Under the pieces are notes generated by a model. It made no database searches and was not told the DNA's origin. It worked only from the letters and a program-made list of their open reading frames with translations. A stretch of 64,000 bases of DNA, taken from NCBI RefSeq assembly GCF_002093665.1, contig NZ_MRWE01000021.1:20610-84609 (forward strand). Direction: 5' to 3'. This stretch comes from Rouxiella badensis (lineage in GTDB: Bacteria > Pseudomonadota > Gammaproteobacteria > Enterobacterales > Enterobacteriaceae). Below are positions 52,367 to 63,825 of this stretch, piece by piece. Position numbers and translations under genes: made by a program. The first letter of the stretch is position 1, and the number at the start of each line of letters is the position of its first letter.

Positions 52367-53075
52367 ACAAATAATGCCAGCCAAGCTGGCACAGGCGTTG
52401 GCTAATTCCCTGTTTCCGGCTCTCGACAGTCAGCTTCGTTCTGGCCGTCATATCGGTATTGATGAATTAGATAACCACGCTTTCCTGATGGATTATCAGG
52501 ATGAGATTGAGCTTTTCTACAGTCGTTACAGCGTAGAACTTATCCGCGCGCCTGAAGGGTTTTTCTACCTTCGTCCGCGCTCCACCACGCTAATCCCACG
52601 CTCGGTATTGTCTGAGCTGGACATGATGGTCGGTAAAATTCTTTGTTATCTATACCTGAGTCCTGAGCGTCTGGCGCATGAAGGCATTTTCACTCAGCAA
52701 GAGTTATATGATGAATTGCTGAGTTTGGCGGATGAAAGCAAACTGCTGAAATACGTTAACCAGCGTTCTACCGGTTCAGATCTCGACCGTCAAAAACTTC
52801 AGGAAAAAGTCAGGACGTCGCTCAACCGCCTGCGCAGACTTGGCATGGTTTATTTTATGGGCCCTGACAGCACCAAGTTTAGAATTACCGAAGCCGTGTT
52901 CCGCTTTGGCGCAGACGTTCGCAGCGGTGATGACGCGCGTGAAGCGCAGCTGCGTATGATCCGCGACGGCGAAGCGATGCCAATTGAAAGCAGCTTGTCG
53001 CTCAACGATGAGAGCGAAGAGGGTGAAGCGCAGGCAGACCATGGGCCAGAAGGTGCAGAGGATGAACAGGAATGA
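52347..53075 (+). CDS. mukE: Chromosome partition protein MukE
   Basis: A 242-residue condensin subunit (E. coli 234), tandem winged-helix KITE protein. The start [20 protein letters not shown] at 52347 aligns with E. coli and lies inside the mukF end, with AAGGTGCAGG upstream. Conserved core [47 protein letters not shown] spans about 60-110. The acidic C-terminal tail ([22 protein letters not shown] type) is a little longer than usual. It overlaps mukB by 4 bp. Confidence 0.96.
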   Translation: MSSTNIEQIMPAKLAQALANSLFPALDSQLRSGRHIGIDELDNHAFLMDYQDEIELFYSRYSVELIRAPEGFFYLRPRSTTLIPRSVLSELDMMVGKILCYLYLSPERLAHEGIFTQQELYDELLSLADESKLLKYVNQRSTGSDLDRQKLQEKVRTSLNRLRRLGMVYFMGPDSTKFRITEAVFRFGADVRSGDDAREAQLRMIRDGEAMPIESSLSLNDESEEGEAQADHGPEGAEDEQE

Positions 53076-56000
53076 TTGAACGCGGTAAATTTCGCTCACT
53101 GACGCTGGTTAACTGGAACGGCTTTTTTGCCAGGACCTTTGACCTCGACTCACTGGTGACCACGCTTTCCGGCGGTAACGGTGCGGGCAAGTCAACGACC
53201 ATGGCCGCGTTTGTCACGGCGCTTATCCCCGATTTGACCCTGCTGCACTTCCGTAACACGACCGAAGCCGGGGCGACCTCGGGCTCGCGTGACAAAGGTT
53301 TACACGGGAAACTGCGTGCGGGCGTGTGTTATTCCGCGCTCGACGTCGTCAACTCTCGCCACCAGCGCGTAATTGTTGGCGTACGCCTACAGCAGGTAGC
53401 CGGTCGTGACCGCAAGGTCGACATCAAGCCCTTTACCATTCAGGGACTGCCGACCTCGGTACAACCGACTGAAATCCTGACCGAGACCGTAGGTGACCGT
53501 CAGGCGCGGGTACTCTCTCTCCAGGAGCTGAAAGACCGCGTCGAAGAGATGGAAGGGGTGCAGTTCAAGCAGTTCAACTCCATCACCGACTACCACTCGC
53601 TGATGTTCGACCTGGGCGTTATCCCGCGTCGCCTGCGCTCAGCCTCCGATCGCAGCAAGTTCTATCGCCTGATTGAGGCCTCGCTGTACGGCGGTATCTC
53701 CAGCGCCATTACTCGCTCGCTGCGTGACTACCTGCTGCCAGAAAACAGCGGCGTGCGTAAGGCGTTCCAGGACATGGAAGCTGCGCTGCGCGAAAACCGC
53801 ATGACGCTCGAAGCTATTCGCGTCACCCAGTCGGACCGCGACCTGTTCAAGCATCTGATTTCTGAGGCGACTTCCTACGTTTCAGCCGACTATATGCGTC
53901 ATGCCAACGATCGTCGCATCCATCTCGATGGGGCATTGGTGTTGCGTAATGAGCTGCTTTCCAGCCGTAAACAGCTGGCCAGCGAACAGTATCGCCACGT
54001 CGAAATGGCGCGCGAACTGTCCGAGCAGAGTAGCGCTCAGAGCGACCTCGAAACCGACTATCAGGCCGCCAGCGATCACCTGAATCTGGTGCAGACCGCG
54101 ATGCGCCAGCAGGAAAAAATCGAACGCTATCAGTCCGATTTAGAAGAGCTGACCTACCGTCTCGAAGAGCAGAATGAGGTGGTTGCCGAAGCCAGCGAGC
54201 TTCACGCCGAGCATGAAGCCCGCGCCGAAGCCGCCGAAATTGAAGTTGATGAACTGAAAAGCCAGCTCGCTGATTACCAGCAGGCGTTGGACGTGCAGCA
54301 GACGCGCGCCATTCAGTATCAGCAGGCGTTGCAGGCCATTGAGCGTGCACGCGAGCTCTGTCAGCTGCCTGATTTGACCGTTGAAAACAGTGAAGACTGG
54401 CTGGAAACCTTCCACGGTCGCGAGCAGGAAGCGACAGAAGTTCTGCTGATGCTCGAACAAAAGATGAGCGTCGCCCAGGCTGCGCACAGTCAGTTTGAAA
54501 ATGCCTACCAGCTGGTGGTGAAAATCGCCGGTGAAGTGAGCCGCAGCCAAGCCTGGCAAACCGCGCGCGAACTGCTGCGCGACTGGTCTTCCCAGCAGCA
54601 TCAGGCCGAGCGCGTAGAGCCTCTGCGCATGCGCCTCGCCGAGCTGGAAGGGCGTCTGCGCGAGCAACAGGACGCCGAGCGCCAGCTGCAGGATTTCTGC
54701 AAGCGTACCGGGCAAGACGTGCAGCCGGAGGATCTCGACGAACTTCAGCGCGAGCTTGACGTACAGATTGAAGAGCTATACAGCGTAGTCTCTCAGGCCG
54801 GTGAACGCCGCATGGAGATGCGTCAGGAGCTTGAGCAGATTCAGGCACGTATTCGTGAACTGACTACCCGCGCGCCTGTCTGGCTGGCGGCGCAGGACGC
54901 ACTAAGTCAGTTGAGCGAGCAGAGCAAAGAGCCGCTGGAAAGCAGTCAGCAGGTCACCGAGTTTATGCAGCAGCTGCTCGAAACCGAGCGTGATACCACC
55001 GTTGAACGCGATCAGGTTGCTGCCCGCAAGCGCAAAATTGAAGGGCAGATTACCCGTCTGAGCCAACCGAGCGGCGCAGAAGATCCGCGCATGATAGCTC
55101 TTGCCGAACGTTTCGGCGGCGTGCTGCTGTCTGAAATTTATGACGATGTGACCATCGACGACGCGCCTTACTTCTCCGCGCTTTATGGGCCGTCTCGCCA
55201 CGCTATCGTGGTGCCCGACCTTTCCCGCATCCGCGATCAGCTCGACGGTCTCGACGACTGCCCGGAAGACCTGTATCTGGTCGAAGGCGACCCACAGTCC
55301 TTCGATGACAGCGTGTTTGCCGTTGAAGAAATGCAAAACGCGGTGCTGGTTAAAACCGGTGACCGTCAGTGGCGCTACTCGCACTTCCCTGAGGTGCCGC
55401 TGTTTGGCCGCGCTGCGCGTGAAAATCGTTTAGAAGTGCTGCACAAAGAGCGTGAAACTCTGTCCGAGCGTTACGCGAACCTGTCGTTCGACGTACAGAA
55501 AATTCAGCGCCTGCATCAGGCCTTCAGCCGTTTCATCGGCAGCCACCTCGCGGTCGCGTTTGATGCCGACCCTGAAGCCGATATCCGCTCACTCAGCGCC
55601 CGTCGCGGCGAGCTTGAGCGTGCGTTAAGCGCCCACGAAGGCCAGAATCAGCAGCAGCGCCAGCAGTACGAGCAGGCGAAGGAGGCGGTGGCTTTGCTTA
55701 ACAAGCTGCAACCTCGCGTTGGCCTGCTGTGTGACGAAACGCTAATCGACCGCGTTGAAGAAATTCGTGAAGAATTCGAAGAAGCGCAGGATGCTGCCCG
55801 CTTTATCCAGCAGCACGGCGTGTCTCTGAGCAAGCTGGAGCCGCTGGTGTCGGTATTGCAGAGTGACCCCGAGCAGCACGAGCAGTTGAAAGAAGATTAT
55901 GCCCAGTCGCAGCACGCGCAGCGTCTGGCCAAGCAGCAGGCGTTTGCCCTGACAGAAGTGGTGCAGCGTCGTGCGCACTTCAGCTATACCGACTCTGCCG

Positions 56001-57529
56001 GCATGCTGAACGAAAATGCCGATCTCAACGACAAACTGCGCAGCCGTCTTGAAAGCGCAGAGGCCGACCGAAGCCGCGCCCGTGAGCAGGTGCGCCAGCA
56101 TCAGACGCAGCTGACTCAGTACAGCCAGGTTCTGGCGTCGCTGAAGAGTTCGTTCGAAGCCAAGCGTGACATGCTTAAAGAGTTGAGCCAGGAACTACAG
56201 GACATCGGCGTGCAGGCCGACCCTAACGCCGAAGCGCGCGCCCGTGCGCGTCGCGATGAGCTGCATCAGTCACTCAGTACCAACCGTGCCCGCTGCAATC
56301 AGCTCGAGAAACAGATTACCTTCTGTGAAGCCGAGATGGACAATCTGCAGAAGAAACTGCGCAAGCTTGAACGCGATTATCATCAGAGCCGCGAGCAGGT
56401 TGTCACCTCGAAAGCGGGATGGTGTGCGGTAATGCGTCTGGTGAAAGACAATGGCGTTGAGCGCCGTCTGCACCGTCGTGAGCTGGCTTATATGAACGGC
56501 GACGAGCTGCGTTCTATGTCGGATAAATCGCTGGGTGCGCTGCGCCTCGCCGTTTCTGACAACGAACACCTGCGCGACGTGCTGCGTTTGTCCGAAGACC
56601 CGAAACGCCCTGAGCGCAAGATTCAGTTCTATATCGCGGTGTATCAGCACCTGCGTGAGCGTATCCGTCAGGATATTATCCGCACCGACGACCCGGTCGA
56701 AGCCATCGAACAGATGGAAATTGAACTGGGCCGCCTGACCGAAGAGCTGACCGCCCGCGAACAGCAGCTGGCCATTAGCTCGAAGAGCGTGGCGAACATC
56801 ATCCGCAAAACTATTCAGCGCGAACAGAACCGTATTCGCATGCTGAACCAGGGTCTGCAGGCCGTGGCCTTCGGACAGGTGAAGAGCGTACGTCTGAACG
56901 TCAACGTGCGGGAGGCGCATTCTGGCCTGCTCGACGTATTGTCTGAACAGCAGGAGCAGCATCAGGACCTGTTCACCAGCAATCGTCTGACCTTCTCCGA
57001 GGCGCTGGCGAAGCTGTATCAGCGTCTGAATCCGCAGATTGATATGGGGCAGCGTACGCCGCAGACCATCGGTGAAGAGCTGCTGGACTACCGTAACTAT
57101 CTCGAGATGGAAGTGGAAGTTAACCGTGGTTCCGATGGCTGGTTGCGTGCAGAGAGCGGCGCGCTGTCGACCGGTGAGGCTATCGGTACTGGCATGTCCA
57201 TTCTGGTGATGGTGGTGCAGAGCTGGGAAGACGAATCGAGCCGCCTGCGCGGTAAGGATATTTCTCCTTGTCGTCTGCTGTTCCTCGATGAAGCCGCACG
57301 TCTGGATGCTAAATCCATCGCCACGTTATTCGAGCTGTGCGACCGTTTGCAGATGCAGCTTATTATCGCAGCACCGGAAAATATCAGCCCTGAAAAAGGC
57401 ACCACTTATAAACTGGTGCGTAAAGTCTTCCAGAATACCGAGCACGTTCACGTGGTCGGTCTGAGAGGTTTTGCGGCAGAACTTCCGGCTATTGAAAATA
57501 GTGAGGCGAATATAGCCGCTGAAGGCTAA
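53072..57529 (+). CDS. mukB: Chromosome partition protein MukB (SMC-like condensin ATPase)
   Basis: A 1485-residue SMC-like ATPase (E. coli 1486). The head has Walker [10 protein letters not shown] at 34-42 and, at the far end, signature [12 protein letters not shown] and Walker [13 protein letters not shown]. Between them are long antiparallel coiled coils, rich in Gln and Glu, flanking the hinge near 660-780. It forms MukBEF with MukF and MukE, binds topoisomerase IV and organises the chromosome. It is the last gene of the operon, closed by a terminator at 57619-57662. Confidence 0.98.
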   Translation: MIERGKFRSLTLVNWNGFFARTFDLDSLVTTLSGGNGAGKSTTMAAFVTALIPDLTLLHFRNTTEAGATSGSRDKGLHGKLRAGVCYSALDVVNSRHQRVIVGVRLQQVAGRDRKVDIKPFTIQGLPTSVQPTEILTETVGDRQARVLSLQELKDRVEEMEGVQFKQFNSITDYHSLMFDLGVIPRRLRSASDRSKFYRLIEASLYGGISSAITRSLRDYLLPENSGVRKAFQDMEAALRENRMTLEAIRVTQSDRDLFKHLISEATSYVSADYMRHANDRRIHLDGALVLRNELLSSRKQLASEQYRHVEMARELSEQSSAQSDLETDYQAASDHLNLVQTAMRQQEKIERYQSDLEELTYRLEEQNEVVAEASELHAEHEARAEAAEIEVDELKSQLADYQQALDVQQTRAIQYQQALQAIERARELCQLPDLTVENSEDWLETFHGREQEATEVLLMLEQKMSVAQAAHSQFENAYQLVVKIAGEVSRSQAWQTARELLRDWSSQQHQAERVEPLRMRLAELEGRLREQQDAERQLQDFCKRTGQDVQPEDLDELQRELDVQIEELYSVVSQAGERRMEMRQELEQIQARIRELTTRAPVWLAAQDALSQLSEQSKEPLESSQQVTEFMQQLLETERDTTVERDQVAARKRKIEGQITRLSQPSGAEDPRMIALAERFGGVLLSEIYDDVTIDDAPYFSALYGPSRHAIVVPDLSRIRDQLDGLDDCPEDLYLVEGDPQSFDDSVFAVEEMQNAVLVKTGDRQWRYSHFPEVPLFGRAARENRLEVLHKERETLSERYANLSFDVQKIQRLHQAFSRFIGSHLAVAFDADPEADIRSLSARRGELERALSAHEGQNQQQRQQYEQAKEAVALLNKLQPRVGLLCDETLIDRVEEIREEFEEAQDAARFIQQHGVSLSKLEPLVSVLQSDPEQHEQLKEDYAQSQHAQRLAKQQAFALTEVVQRRAHFSYTDSAGMLNENADLNDKLRSRLESAEADRSRAREQVRQHQTQLTQYSQVLASLKSSFEAKRDMLKELSQELQDIGVQADPNAEARARARRDELHQSLSTNRARCNQLEKQITFCEAEMDNLQKKLRKLERDYHQSREQVVTSKAGWCAVMRLVKDNGVERRLHRRELAYMNGDELRSMSDKSLGALRLAVSDNEHLRDVLRLSEDPKRPERKIQFYIAVYQHLRERIRQDIIRTDDPVEAIEQMEIELGRLTEELTAREQQLAISSKSVANIIRKTIQREQNRIRMLNQGLQAVAFGQVKSVRLNVNVREAHSGLLDVLSEQQEQHQDLFTSNRLTFSEALAKLYQRLNPQIDMGQRTPQTIGEELLDYRNYLEMEVEVNRGSDGWLRAESGALSTGEAIGTGMSILVMVVQSWEDESSRLRGKDISPCRLLFLDEAARLDAKSIATLFELCDRLQMQLIIAAPENISPEKGTTYKLVRKVFQNTEHVHVVGLRGFAAELPAIENSEANIAAEG

Positions 57530-57880
57530 TTATCGTCTGTAACGCTTATTTGCAATATTGTTGCTCCCCGGTTGCAACATTTACTCGCAAAAAAAAGCAG
57601 CAAAATCATTGCTCAAATAAAAGCCTCGACCAAATAATATGGGTTGAGGCTTTTTGTTTTTATTGTCGTTTTTTTAAACATTCAACCAGGTTGAAATAAT
57701 AAAGCAGGGTGTAAGGCTTTAATTCGCCCAGCCAGTAACATAGAGTCTTCTTATGACTGAGGAGGCAATTATCTTGTCGACCTGAGCAAAGTTAAGATTC
57801 TGTCTATATACTTAATCTATGGGCAGTTTGCTTGAGTATTCCGGCAGTTATTTCATCGTGGTATTTAAGTGAGGCAGGGG
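57530..57880. other. mukB-ldtD intergenic region
   Basis: 351 bp. It holds the muk operon terminator and the ldtD promoter region, AT-rich. E. coli ldtD responds to CpxR, but no clear GTAAA-N5-GTAAA site was seen. Confidence 0.5.
57619..57662 (+). terminator. Intrinsic terminator of the muk operon
   Basis: AAAGCCTCGACC, 10-nt loop, GGTTGAGGCTTT (12 pairs with one G-T wobble) followed by TTGTTTTT. Confidence 0.88.
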
Positions 57881-59737
57881 ATGATGCTTAAGCGTAAAGA
57901 GTCTCTCAGGGTGCTGGTGGCCAGTAGTTTATTGGCAGCGAGTATTGCCCCATTAACCCAGAGCTATGCGGCTGTACCAAGAATGCCGGTCCGAACCACC
58001 ACGCTATCCAGCGTGCAAAGCTTTAGTCAACTTCAGGCCGAGCTGCCAGCGGGTGTGAAGCCGCTTTACCTTTCTACGCTGGCGTCGCTCTACGCCGCCA
58101 ATCATATGCAGCCCCTGTGGCAAGATCGGGAGGCGGTCCATCAGTTCCAGCAGCAGCTGGCTGAGGTGGCCCTTTCCGGCATTCAGCCGCAGTTTACCCA
58201 ATGGGTAAGATGGTTGACCGACCCAAGAGTCACCGGTATGTCACGTGACGTGGTGCTCTCAGATGCCATGCTCGGTTATCTGCAGTTTACCAGCGGGGTC
58301 GAGGTTAACGGCAGCAACTGGCTATACAGCAATACGCCGTACAAGATGACCACGCCACCGTTGACCGTGATTAATCAGTGGCAGCTGGCGGTGCGTCATG
58401 GCACCACCGAGCACTTTGTGACCACGCTAGAACCGCAGCATCCGCAGTATAAAAAGATGCATGCCGCGCTGAAGCACCTGCTGGCGGATACTCAAGCCTG
58501 GCCGCAGATGACCAGCCCGGCAAGTCTGCGTCCGGGGCAGGTGAGCAATGATGTGCCTGCGCTGCGCCAGATCCTGTCTCGCAGTGCGTCGATGGTCGAC
58601 GTCACCGATAACTCTACGCCTGCGCCTACTGCAGAAACTATCGCCCAAAATCCGACCAATAATAACGTTGAGGATTTCTCGGTAGACGAAACGGCCGAAA
58701 AAACCCAGAAACCGACCCCGGCGGTAAGTCCGTCAGCCACGTCGGTGCATGACGTATTACCCGCTCCGACGCCTGATGCGCCGCAGGGCAGCACGACAAC
58801 GGCAACGGCCGCACCTGTGGTGATTTCCGACAACATTTATACGCCGCAGCTGGTAGAGGCCGTGAAACGTTTCCAGAAGTGGCAAGGCCTGGAGCCAGAC
58901 GGTGTTATCGGGCCGAGCACGCGCCAATGGCTTAACGCCTCACCGCGGATCCGTGCGACGCTGCTGGCGCTAAATATCCAGCGTCTGCGCATTCTGCCGG
59001 GTGATGTAAACACTGGCATCATGGTGAACATTCCCAACTATTCGCTGAAATACTATTTGAACGGCAGTGAAGTACTGACGTCTCGCGTCATCGTTGGCCG
59101 TCCGAGCCGTAAAACGCCGCTGATGAGCAGCGTGCTAAGCAACGTGGTGCTGAATCCGCCATGGAATGTGCCGACCTCGCTGGTGCGGGAAGACATTGTG
59201 CCGAAGCTGATGCGTGACCCGGGATATCTGCAAAAGCACGGATTTACGCTGTTGTCCGGCTGGAGCAATGACGCCGAGGTGGTCGATCCTTCTACCATTA
59301 ACTGGAGCATGATCTCACCTGACCACTTCCCGTATCGTGTGCGCCAGCAGGCGGGCTCGATGAGTGCGCTGGGTCGTTACAAGTTCAACATGCCGAGTTC
59401 AGATTCGATATATCTCCACGATACGCCGAATCATAATCTGTTCCAGCGTGATGTCCGTGCCCTGAGTTCGGGCTGCGTGCGCGTCAATAAGGCCTCTGAG
59501 CTGGCCAATATGCTGTTGCAGGACACGGGCTGGAATGATGCAAGAATTTCGTCGACAGTGAAGGGCGGAAGCACGACATTCGTGCCAATTAGGCATCATA
59601 TACCGGTTAAATTGTTCTATTTAACGGCTTGGGTCTCAGAAGATGGTAAGCCGCAGTTTAGAACAGATATTTACAATTATGATTCCACCGCGCGATCTGG
59701 CGCGCAAATCTCATCACAAGCCGAAAAATTGCTGTAA
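57881..59737 (+). CDS. ldtD: L,D-transpeptidase LdtD (YcbB)
   Basis: A 618-residue periplasmic enzyme (E. coli 615) that makes 3-3 cross-links in peptidoglycan. An N-terminal basic stretch and hydrophobic segment (about 8-31, ending SYAA) is the signal or anchor. A peptidoglycan-binding domain ([28 protein letters not shown]) lies near 325-350, and the YkuD catalytic domain (about 375-560) carries [11 protein letters not shown] and the nucleophile Cys in [16 protein letters not shown] Thr/Ala/Pro-rich linker (about 245-310) precedes the binding domain. ATG at 57881 follows GAGGCAGGGG; a second ATG adjoins it. Confidence 0.95.
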   Translation: MMLKRKESLRVLVASSLLAASIAPLTQSYAAVPRMPVRTTTLSSVQSFSQLQAELPAGVKPLYLSTLASLYAANHMQPLWQDREAVHQFQQQLAEVALSGIQPQFTQWVRWLTDPRVTGMSRDVVLSDAMLGYLQFTSGVEVNGSNWLYSNTPYKMTTPPLTVINQWQLAVRHGTTEHFVTTLEPQHPQYKKMHAALKHLLADTQAWPQMTSPASLRPGQVSNDVPALRQILSRSASMVDVTDNSTPAPTAETIAQNPTNNNVEDFSVDETAEKTQKPTPAVSPSATSVHDVLPAPTPDAPQGSTTTATAAPVVISDNIYTPQLVEAVKRFQKWQGLEPDGVIGPSTRQWLNASPRIRATLLALNIQRLRILPGDVNTGIMVNIPNYSLKYYLNGSEVLTSRVIVGRPSRKTPLMSSVLSNVVLNPPWNVPTSLVREDIVPKLMRDPGYLQKHGFTLLSGWSNDAEVVDPSTINWSMISPDHFPYRVRQQAGSMSALGRYKFNMPSSDSIYLHDTPNHNLFQRDVRALSSGCVRVNKASELANMLLQDTGWNDARISSTVKGGSTTFVPIRHHIPVKLFYLTAWVSEDGKPQFRTDIYNYDSTARSGAQISSQAEKLL

Positions 59738-59805
59738 TAAATGCAGTAATTTTAACCTGATAACTGTCTGAAATACCGACCTGACCCTGAGACATCCGGC
59801 GAAAT

Positions 59806-59828
59806 CAGGCTTCTCAAAGCCTGTTTTG
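59806..59828 (+). terminator. Intrinsic terminator of ldtD
   Basis: CAGGCTT, CTCA loop, AAGCCTG followed by TTTTGTC, 69 bp after the stop. Confidence 0.72.
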
Positions 59829-59933
59829 TCCGGTTGACTCACCTAATCAAGGCGGTTATGGTTGCGAGGGGTCAGAAATTGGCCCTTTATTACAACCTTC
59901 TCTTAGATATAGCTATCGGGTAATTACGTTTAC

Positions 59934-60488
59934 ATGGACCAAATAGATAAATATCGTCGAAAATGGCTGGCACTTGGCGGTGCTGCCATGGGTATGGCGA
60001 TGCTCCCAAACGATGCATTTGCCATGCTTGCCACACCAAGACCTCGTGTTTTGGTGATTAACAACCTCCACACTGGTGAAACCCTCAAAACTGAGTTTTT
60101 TGATGGTAAGCAATACAACAGGGACGAGTTGGCACGACTGAATCATTTGTTCCGCGATTATCGTGCTGGCGGTCAGGTTAAAAACATCGACCCTCAACTG
60201 TTCGATCACCTCTATCGTCTCCAGATTGCGCTTGGCACCAACAAACCCGTACAGCTCGTTTCGGGCTATCGTACGTTGGCGACCAATAATATGCTGCGCA
60301 AGCCGGGCAGTGGCGTCGCCAAACACAGCTATCACACGCTGGGCAGAGCGATGGATTTCCACATTGAGGGCGTTGAATTGGCAAATATCCGCAAAGCAGC
60401 ATTAAAAATGCGGATGGGTGGTGTAGGATATTATCCACGAAGTGACTTTGTGCACATCGATACTGGACCCAATCGAAGCTGGTCCTGA
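59934..60488 (+). CDS. mepK: Murein DD-endopeptidase MepK (YcbK, M15A family)
   Basis: A 184-residue exported hydrolase (E. coli 182) that cleaves peptidoglycan cross-links, with preference for 3-3 bonds, which are the products of LdtD next door. The N-terminus MDQIDKYRRKWLALGGAAMG has a twin-arginine motif (RRKWLAL) and hydrophobic stretch; the E. coli homologue uses the Tat system. Metal ligands are in SYHTLGRAMDFH and FVHIDTG. Upstream the ribosome site is weak. The gene order ldtD-mepK joins making and cutting of 3-3 links. Confidence 0.94.
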   Translation: MDQIDKYRRKWLALGGAAMGMAMLPNDAFAMLATPRPRVLVINNLHTGETLKTEFFDGKQYNRDELARLNHLFRDYRAGGQVKNIDPQLFDHLYRLQIALGTNKPVQLVSGYRTLATNNMLRKPGSGVAKHSYHTLGRAMDFHIEGVELANIRKAALKMRMGGVGYYPRSDFVHIDTGPNRSWS

Positions 60489-60504
60489 TCCTGTGCGTAA
60501 TATC

Positions 60505-60532
60505 TAATCTGGCCTATTTTTAGGCCAGATTA
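60505..60532 (+). other. Perfect stem-loop between mepK and ycbL
   Basis: A 12-bp perfect stem (TAATCTGGCCTA, TTTT loop, TAGGCCAGATTA) ends 4 bp before the GGAG ribosome site of ycbL. No U-run follows on the plus strand, so it may stabilise or gate the mRNA rather than terminate. Confidence 0.55.
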
Positions 60533-60544
60533 TTGTGGAGCCCT

Positions 60545-61171
60545 ATGAAATATCACATTATTCCTGTTACGGCTTTCAGCCAGAACTGTTCGGTTATCTC
60601 CTGCCCTAAAACTAATGAGGCCGCGCTGGTCGACCCCGGCGGCGACGCCGAAAAGATCAAAGCTGAAGTTGCCGCATTGGGCGTAACGTTGACTCAGGTA
60701 CTGTTAACTCACGGACACCTCGATCACGTTGGCGCTGCCGCAGAATTAGCCGCTTATTATCAGGTGCCGATTGTCGGTCCTCACAAAGAAGATCAGTTCC
60801 TGTTGGCTGGCCTGCCGGAACAAAGCCGCATGTTTGGTCTCGAGCACTGCGACGCGTTGACGCCGGACGTCTGGCTCGAAGAAGGCGACGTGGTGAAGGT
60901 GGGTGAAGAAAAACTGACCGTACTCGAATGTCCGGGACACACGCCGGGACACATCGTCTTTATTAACCAGGCGGCCAAATTTGCCGTCTCGGGAGATGTG
61001 ATTTTCAAAGGTGGCGTGGGGCGCAGCGATTTCCCGCGTGGCAACCATGAAGACTTAATTAACTCGATCAAAACCAAACTGCTGCCGCTGGGGGATGATA
61101 TTGTTTTCCTACCGGGGCATGGCCCAATGTCGACGCTGGGCTATGAAAGACTGAACAACCCGTTTCTTTAA
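60545..61171 (+). CDS. ycbL: YcbL, type II glyoxalase-like metallo-hydrolase
   Basis: A 208-residue metallo-beta-lactamase-fold protein (E. coli 215). The metal motif is [13 protein letters not shown] (HxHxDH) near 56-62, with [28 protein letters not shown] and [10 protein letters not shown] providing later ligands. The Salmonella homologue has glyoxalase II activity; the physiological substrate is not certain. The ATG at 60545 follows GGAG by 4 nt. Convergent with aspC. Confidence 0.94.
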   Translation: MKYHIIPVTAFSQNCSVISCPKTNEAALVDPGGDAEKIKAEVAALGVTLTQVLLTHGHLDHVGAAAELAAYYQVPIVGPHKEDQFLLAGLPEQSRMFGLEHCDALTPDVWLEEGDVVKVGEEKLTVLECPGHTPGHIVFINQAAKFAVSGDVIFKGGVGRSDFPRGNHEDLINSIKTKLLPLGDDIVFLPGHGPMSTLGYERLNNPFL

Positions 61172-61192
61172 AACGTCTCGACGATAATGCAT

Positions 61193-61230
61193 AAAAAAAG
61201 CCAGCTCGGCGTTACCGGCTGGCTTTTTTA
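61193..61230. terminator. Bidirectional terminator between ycbL and aspC
   Basis: AAAAAAAGCCAGC, short loop, GCTGGCTTTTTTA, with A-run and T-run on either side. It serves both convergent genes. Confidence 0.92.
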
Positions 61231-61245
61231 GTGTCTAAAAATCGC

Positions 61246-62436
61246 TTACAGCACAGCGACGATGGCTTCGCACAGCGGCGCCATATTGTCTAGCGTGATA
61301 CCGGCTACGTTGATACGCCCGGAATTCACCGCATACACCCCAAATTCGGAACGCAGGCGCAGTACCTGATCTTTGGTCAGGCCGCTGAAGGAGAACATGC
61401 CGTTCTGCTCGATGATAAAGCTGAAGTCCTGCTTCGCGCCTTTTTCCTGCAAGGTCGTCACAAACAGCTGGCGCATACGATGAATACGCTGACGCATGTC
61501 GCTCAACTCTTGCTCCCACTGTGCACGCAGAGCAGGGTTACCCAATATGGTCGCAACCACGGAAGCTCCGTGCGCCGGCGGGTTGGAATAGTTGGTGCGG
61601 ATAACCGATTTCACCTGGCTGAATGCGCGGTCTGCGTTTTCTGCATCGCGGGTTACCAGCGTGAAGGCGCCGACACGTTCGTTGTACAGGCCGAAGTTTT
61701 TGGAATAGGAGCTGGCAACCAGCAGCTCGTCATGCTTGGCGGCGAAAATACGCAGGCCCTGAGCATCTTCTTCCAGACCTTTAGCGAACCCCTGATACGC
61801 GAAGTCAAACAGGGGCAACCAGCCGTTAGCCACGGAAAGATCCGCCAACTGTTTCCATTGATCGACGGTAGGATCGATGCCGGTCGGGTTATGACAGCAG
61901 CCGTGGAACAGCACGATGTCGCCCGCCTTGGCTTCACTCAGGCTTTTCAGCATGCCGTCGAAGTCCAGTGCGTGTTTTTGTGCATCGTAGTAATTGTATT
62001 CAGCGACTTCGAGGCCTGCCGAAGAAAACACGCCGACGTGGTTAGGCCAGCTTGGGTTACTTATCCAGACGCGTGTCGCGGTGGTCTGCGTGGCCACGAA
62101 ATCAGCCGCAATGCGCAGTGCGCCCGTACCGCCCGGCGTTTGAGCCGTGCGTGCACGTTTGTCGCGAATTATCTCGCTGTCAGCGCCAAAGAGCAGCTCT
62201 TGAGTGCAATGAGCGAAATCGGGTAGACCGTCAATGCTTAAATAGGTTTTAGTAGTCTCGTTTTCCAGCAGGAATTGTTCGGCCTTTTTAACACTGGCCA
62301 GAACCGGCGTCTTACCTGTTTCGTCTTTGTAGACACCAATCCCCAAGTTGATTTTATTCTGACGATCGTCAGCGCGGAAAAGATCGGTTAGACCCAGGAT
62401 CGGATCAGCGGGCGCGGCAGTGATTTTTTCAAACAT
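61246..62436 (-). CDS. aspC: Aspartate aminotransferase
   Basis: A 396-residue class I PLP aminotransferase, same length as E. coli AspC, that interconverts aspartate/oxaloacetate and glutamate/2-oxoglutarate. The PLP lysine is in [18 protein letters not shown] near 246; [26 protein letters not shown] and the C-terminal arginine in [11 protein letters not shown] are present. The ATG at 62436 follows GGAAG. Upstream porin gene is on the same strand but has its own terminator, so aspC is likely independent. Confidence 0.98.
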   Translation of the reverse strand: MFEKITAAPADPILGLTDLFRADDRQNKINLGIGVYKDETGKTPVLASVKKAEQFLLENETTKTYLSIDGLPDFAHCTQELLFGADSEIIRDKRARTAQTPGGTGALRIAADFVATQTTATRVWISNPSWPNHVGVFSSAGLEVAEYNYYDAQKHALDFDGMLKSLSEAKAGDIVLFHGCCHNPTGIDPTVDQWKQLADLSVANGWLPLFDFAYQGFAKGLEEDAQGLRIFAAKHDELLVASSYSKNFGLYNERVGAFTLVTRDAENADRAFSQVKSVIRTNYSNPPAHGASVVATILGNPALRAQWEQELSDMRQRIHRMRQLFVTTLQEKGAKQDFSFIIEQNGMFSFSGLTKDQVLRLRSEFGVYAVNSGRINVAGITLDNMAPLCEAIVAVL

Positions 62437-62657
62437 TTGGATACTTCCATGACCTGTTATCAACAGAAAGAGGCGTTCAGGTTACCGCCAGATTTATTCT
62501 TTGCCAACCGTTTGCGAGAAAAAGAAAGCAGAGTTGTGAGCAGGGCTTCAGCATTAAAGTTTCTGATGAAACTGGACAACAAAAAGGGCATAAGCGATGA
62601 GAATTTACCGCGAAGAACGGCGCATTTATAAAGGAAGAAAGCAAATACGGTGCGACA

Positions 62658-62684
62658 TAAAAAAGGCAGAGCCGAAGCTCTGCC
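62658..62684 (-). terminator. Intrinsic terminator of the porin gene
   Basis: GGCAGAGC, CGAA loop, GCTCTGCC; on the minus strand followed by TTTTTTATG. It lies 49 bp beyond the porin stop. Confidence 0.88.
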
Positions 62685-62733
62685 TGTTTCTTTAACCTGT
62701 TGCTTTGCCCGAAGGCGTTGCGTTTAGGCTAAA

Positions 62734-63825
62734 TTAGAACTGGTATACCAGACCCAGGGCAACAACGTCGTCGGTTGCCAGACCCAGTGGGTTGTTGTCG
62801 TCCAGACGGTTGATTTTGTAGTCAACGTAGGTAGACATGTTTTTGTTGAAGTAGTAAGTTGCGCCAACTTCGTAGTATTTGTACAGGTCAGCATCGCCGA
62901 TACCTTCGATGTCTTTGCCTTTAGACTGAACGTAGGCGATAGACGGACGCAGGCCGAAGTCGAACTGGTACTGAGCGATAACTTCAGTGGTCACCGCTTT
63001 GTTAGCGAAACCGTCGTTATCAGTGGTCAGGTTGTTGTTGGTGATACGAGCCGCATCGCGAGTTTCGGTGTAGAGAGCAGCGATGTAGATGTTGTTCGCA
63101 TCATACTTAACCGCGGTACCCCAGCTGCGTGCTTTGTTTTTGTCTTCGCCGTAGGTCAATGCTTTCTGAGCATCGGTACGGTTAGACTCAGACCAGGAAC
63201 CTACGATTCCCAGACCCATTGAAGAGGTGTAAGAGGTTGACAGCGCGTAGCCGTCACCGTTGCCGCGCAGAACGTCGTCGCCGGTACGGTCATTTTTGCC
63301 CTGGTACTGAACGGCGAAGTCCCAACCGTCAACCAGACCGAAGAAGTTGTGGTTACGGTAAGTTGCAACACCAGTAGAACGACCAGACAGGTAACCATCT
63401 GAGTAACCAGAGTCGCCGCCGTATTCTGGCATCATATCGGTCCAGCCGATGGTGTCATACATCAGACCATAGTTACGACCATAGTCGAATGAACCGTATT
63501 CGTTGAATTTCAGACCAGCGAAGCCCAGACGCGTTTTGTTGCCGTCCTGTGCGTCATTGCCTTCTGAATTGTTAGCCTGAACGTTGTATTCCCACTGGCC
63601 GTAACCGGTGATGTTGTCGTTGATTTTCGTTTCGCCTTTAAAGCCGAAACGAACGTAAGTCTCATCACCATCGTTGCTTGAATCGTCAGAGAAGTAATGC
63701 AGACCGTCGACTTTACCGTACAGATCCAGCTTGTTGCCGTCTTTGTTATAGATTTCGGCTGCGTTAGCTGCGCCAGCAGCTAACAAGGCTGGAATTACCA
63801 CTGCAAGAATGTTGCGCTTCATCAT
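62734..63825 (-). CDS. ompF: General outer-membrane porin OmpF/OmpC family
   Basis: A 363-residue precursor of a 16-strand trimeric porin. The signal peptide [22 protein letters not shown] is cut before [20 protein letters not shown]. The constriction-loop L3 region ([26 protein letters not shown]) and the C-terminal GLVYQF with terminal Phe, required for Bam assembly, are present. Position next to aspC is the E. coli ompF location; exposed loops differ as expected. The start at 63825 follows GAGGGTAATAAAATA. High expression is suggested by codon bias. Confidence 0.95.
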   Translation of the reverse strand: MMKRNILAVVIPALLAAGAANAAEIYNKDGNKLDLYGKVDGLHYFSDDSSNDGDETYVRFGFKGETKINDNITGYGQWEYNVQANNSEGNDAQDGNKTRLGFAGLKFNEYGSFDYGRNYGLMYDTIGWTDMMPEYGGDSGYSDGYLSGRSTGVATYRNHNFFGLVDGWDFAVQYQGKNDRTGDDVLRGNGDGYALSTSYTSSMGLGIVGSWSESNRTDAQKALTYGEDKNKARSWGTAVKYDANNIYIAALYTETRDAARITNNNLTTDNDGFANKAVTTEVIAQYQFDFGLRPSIAYVQSKGKDIEGIGDADLYKYYEVGATYYFNKNMSTYVDYKINRLDDNNPLGLATDDVVALGLVYQF

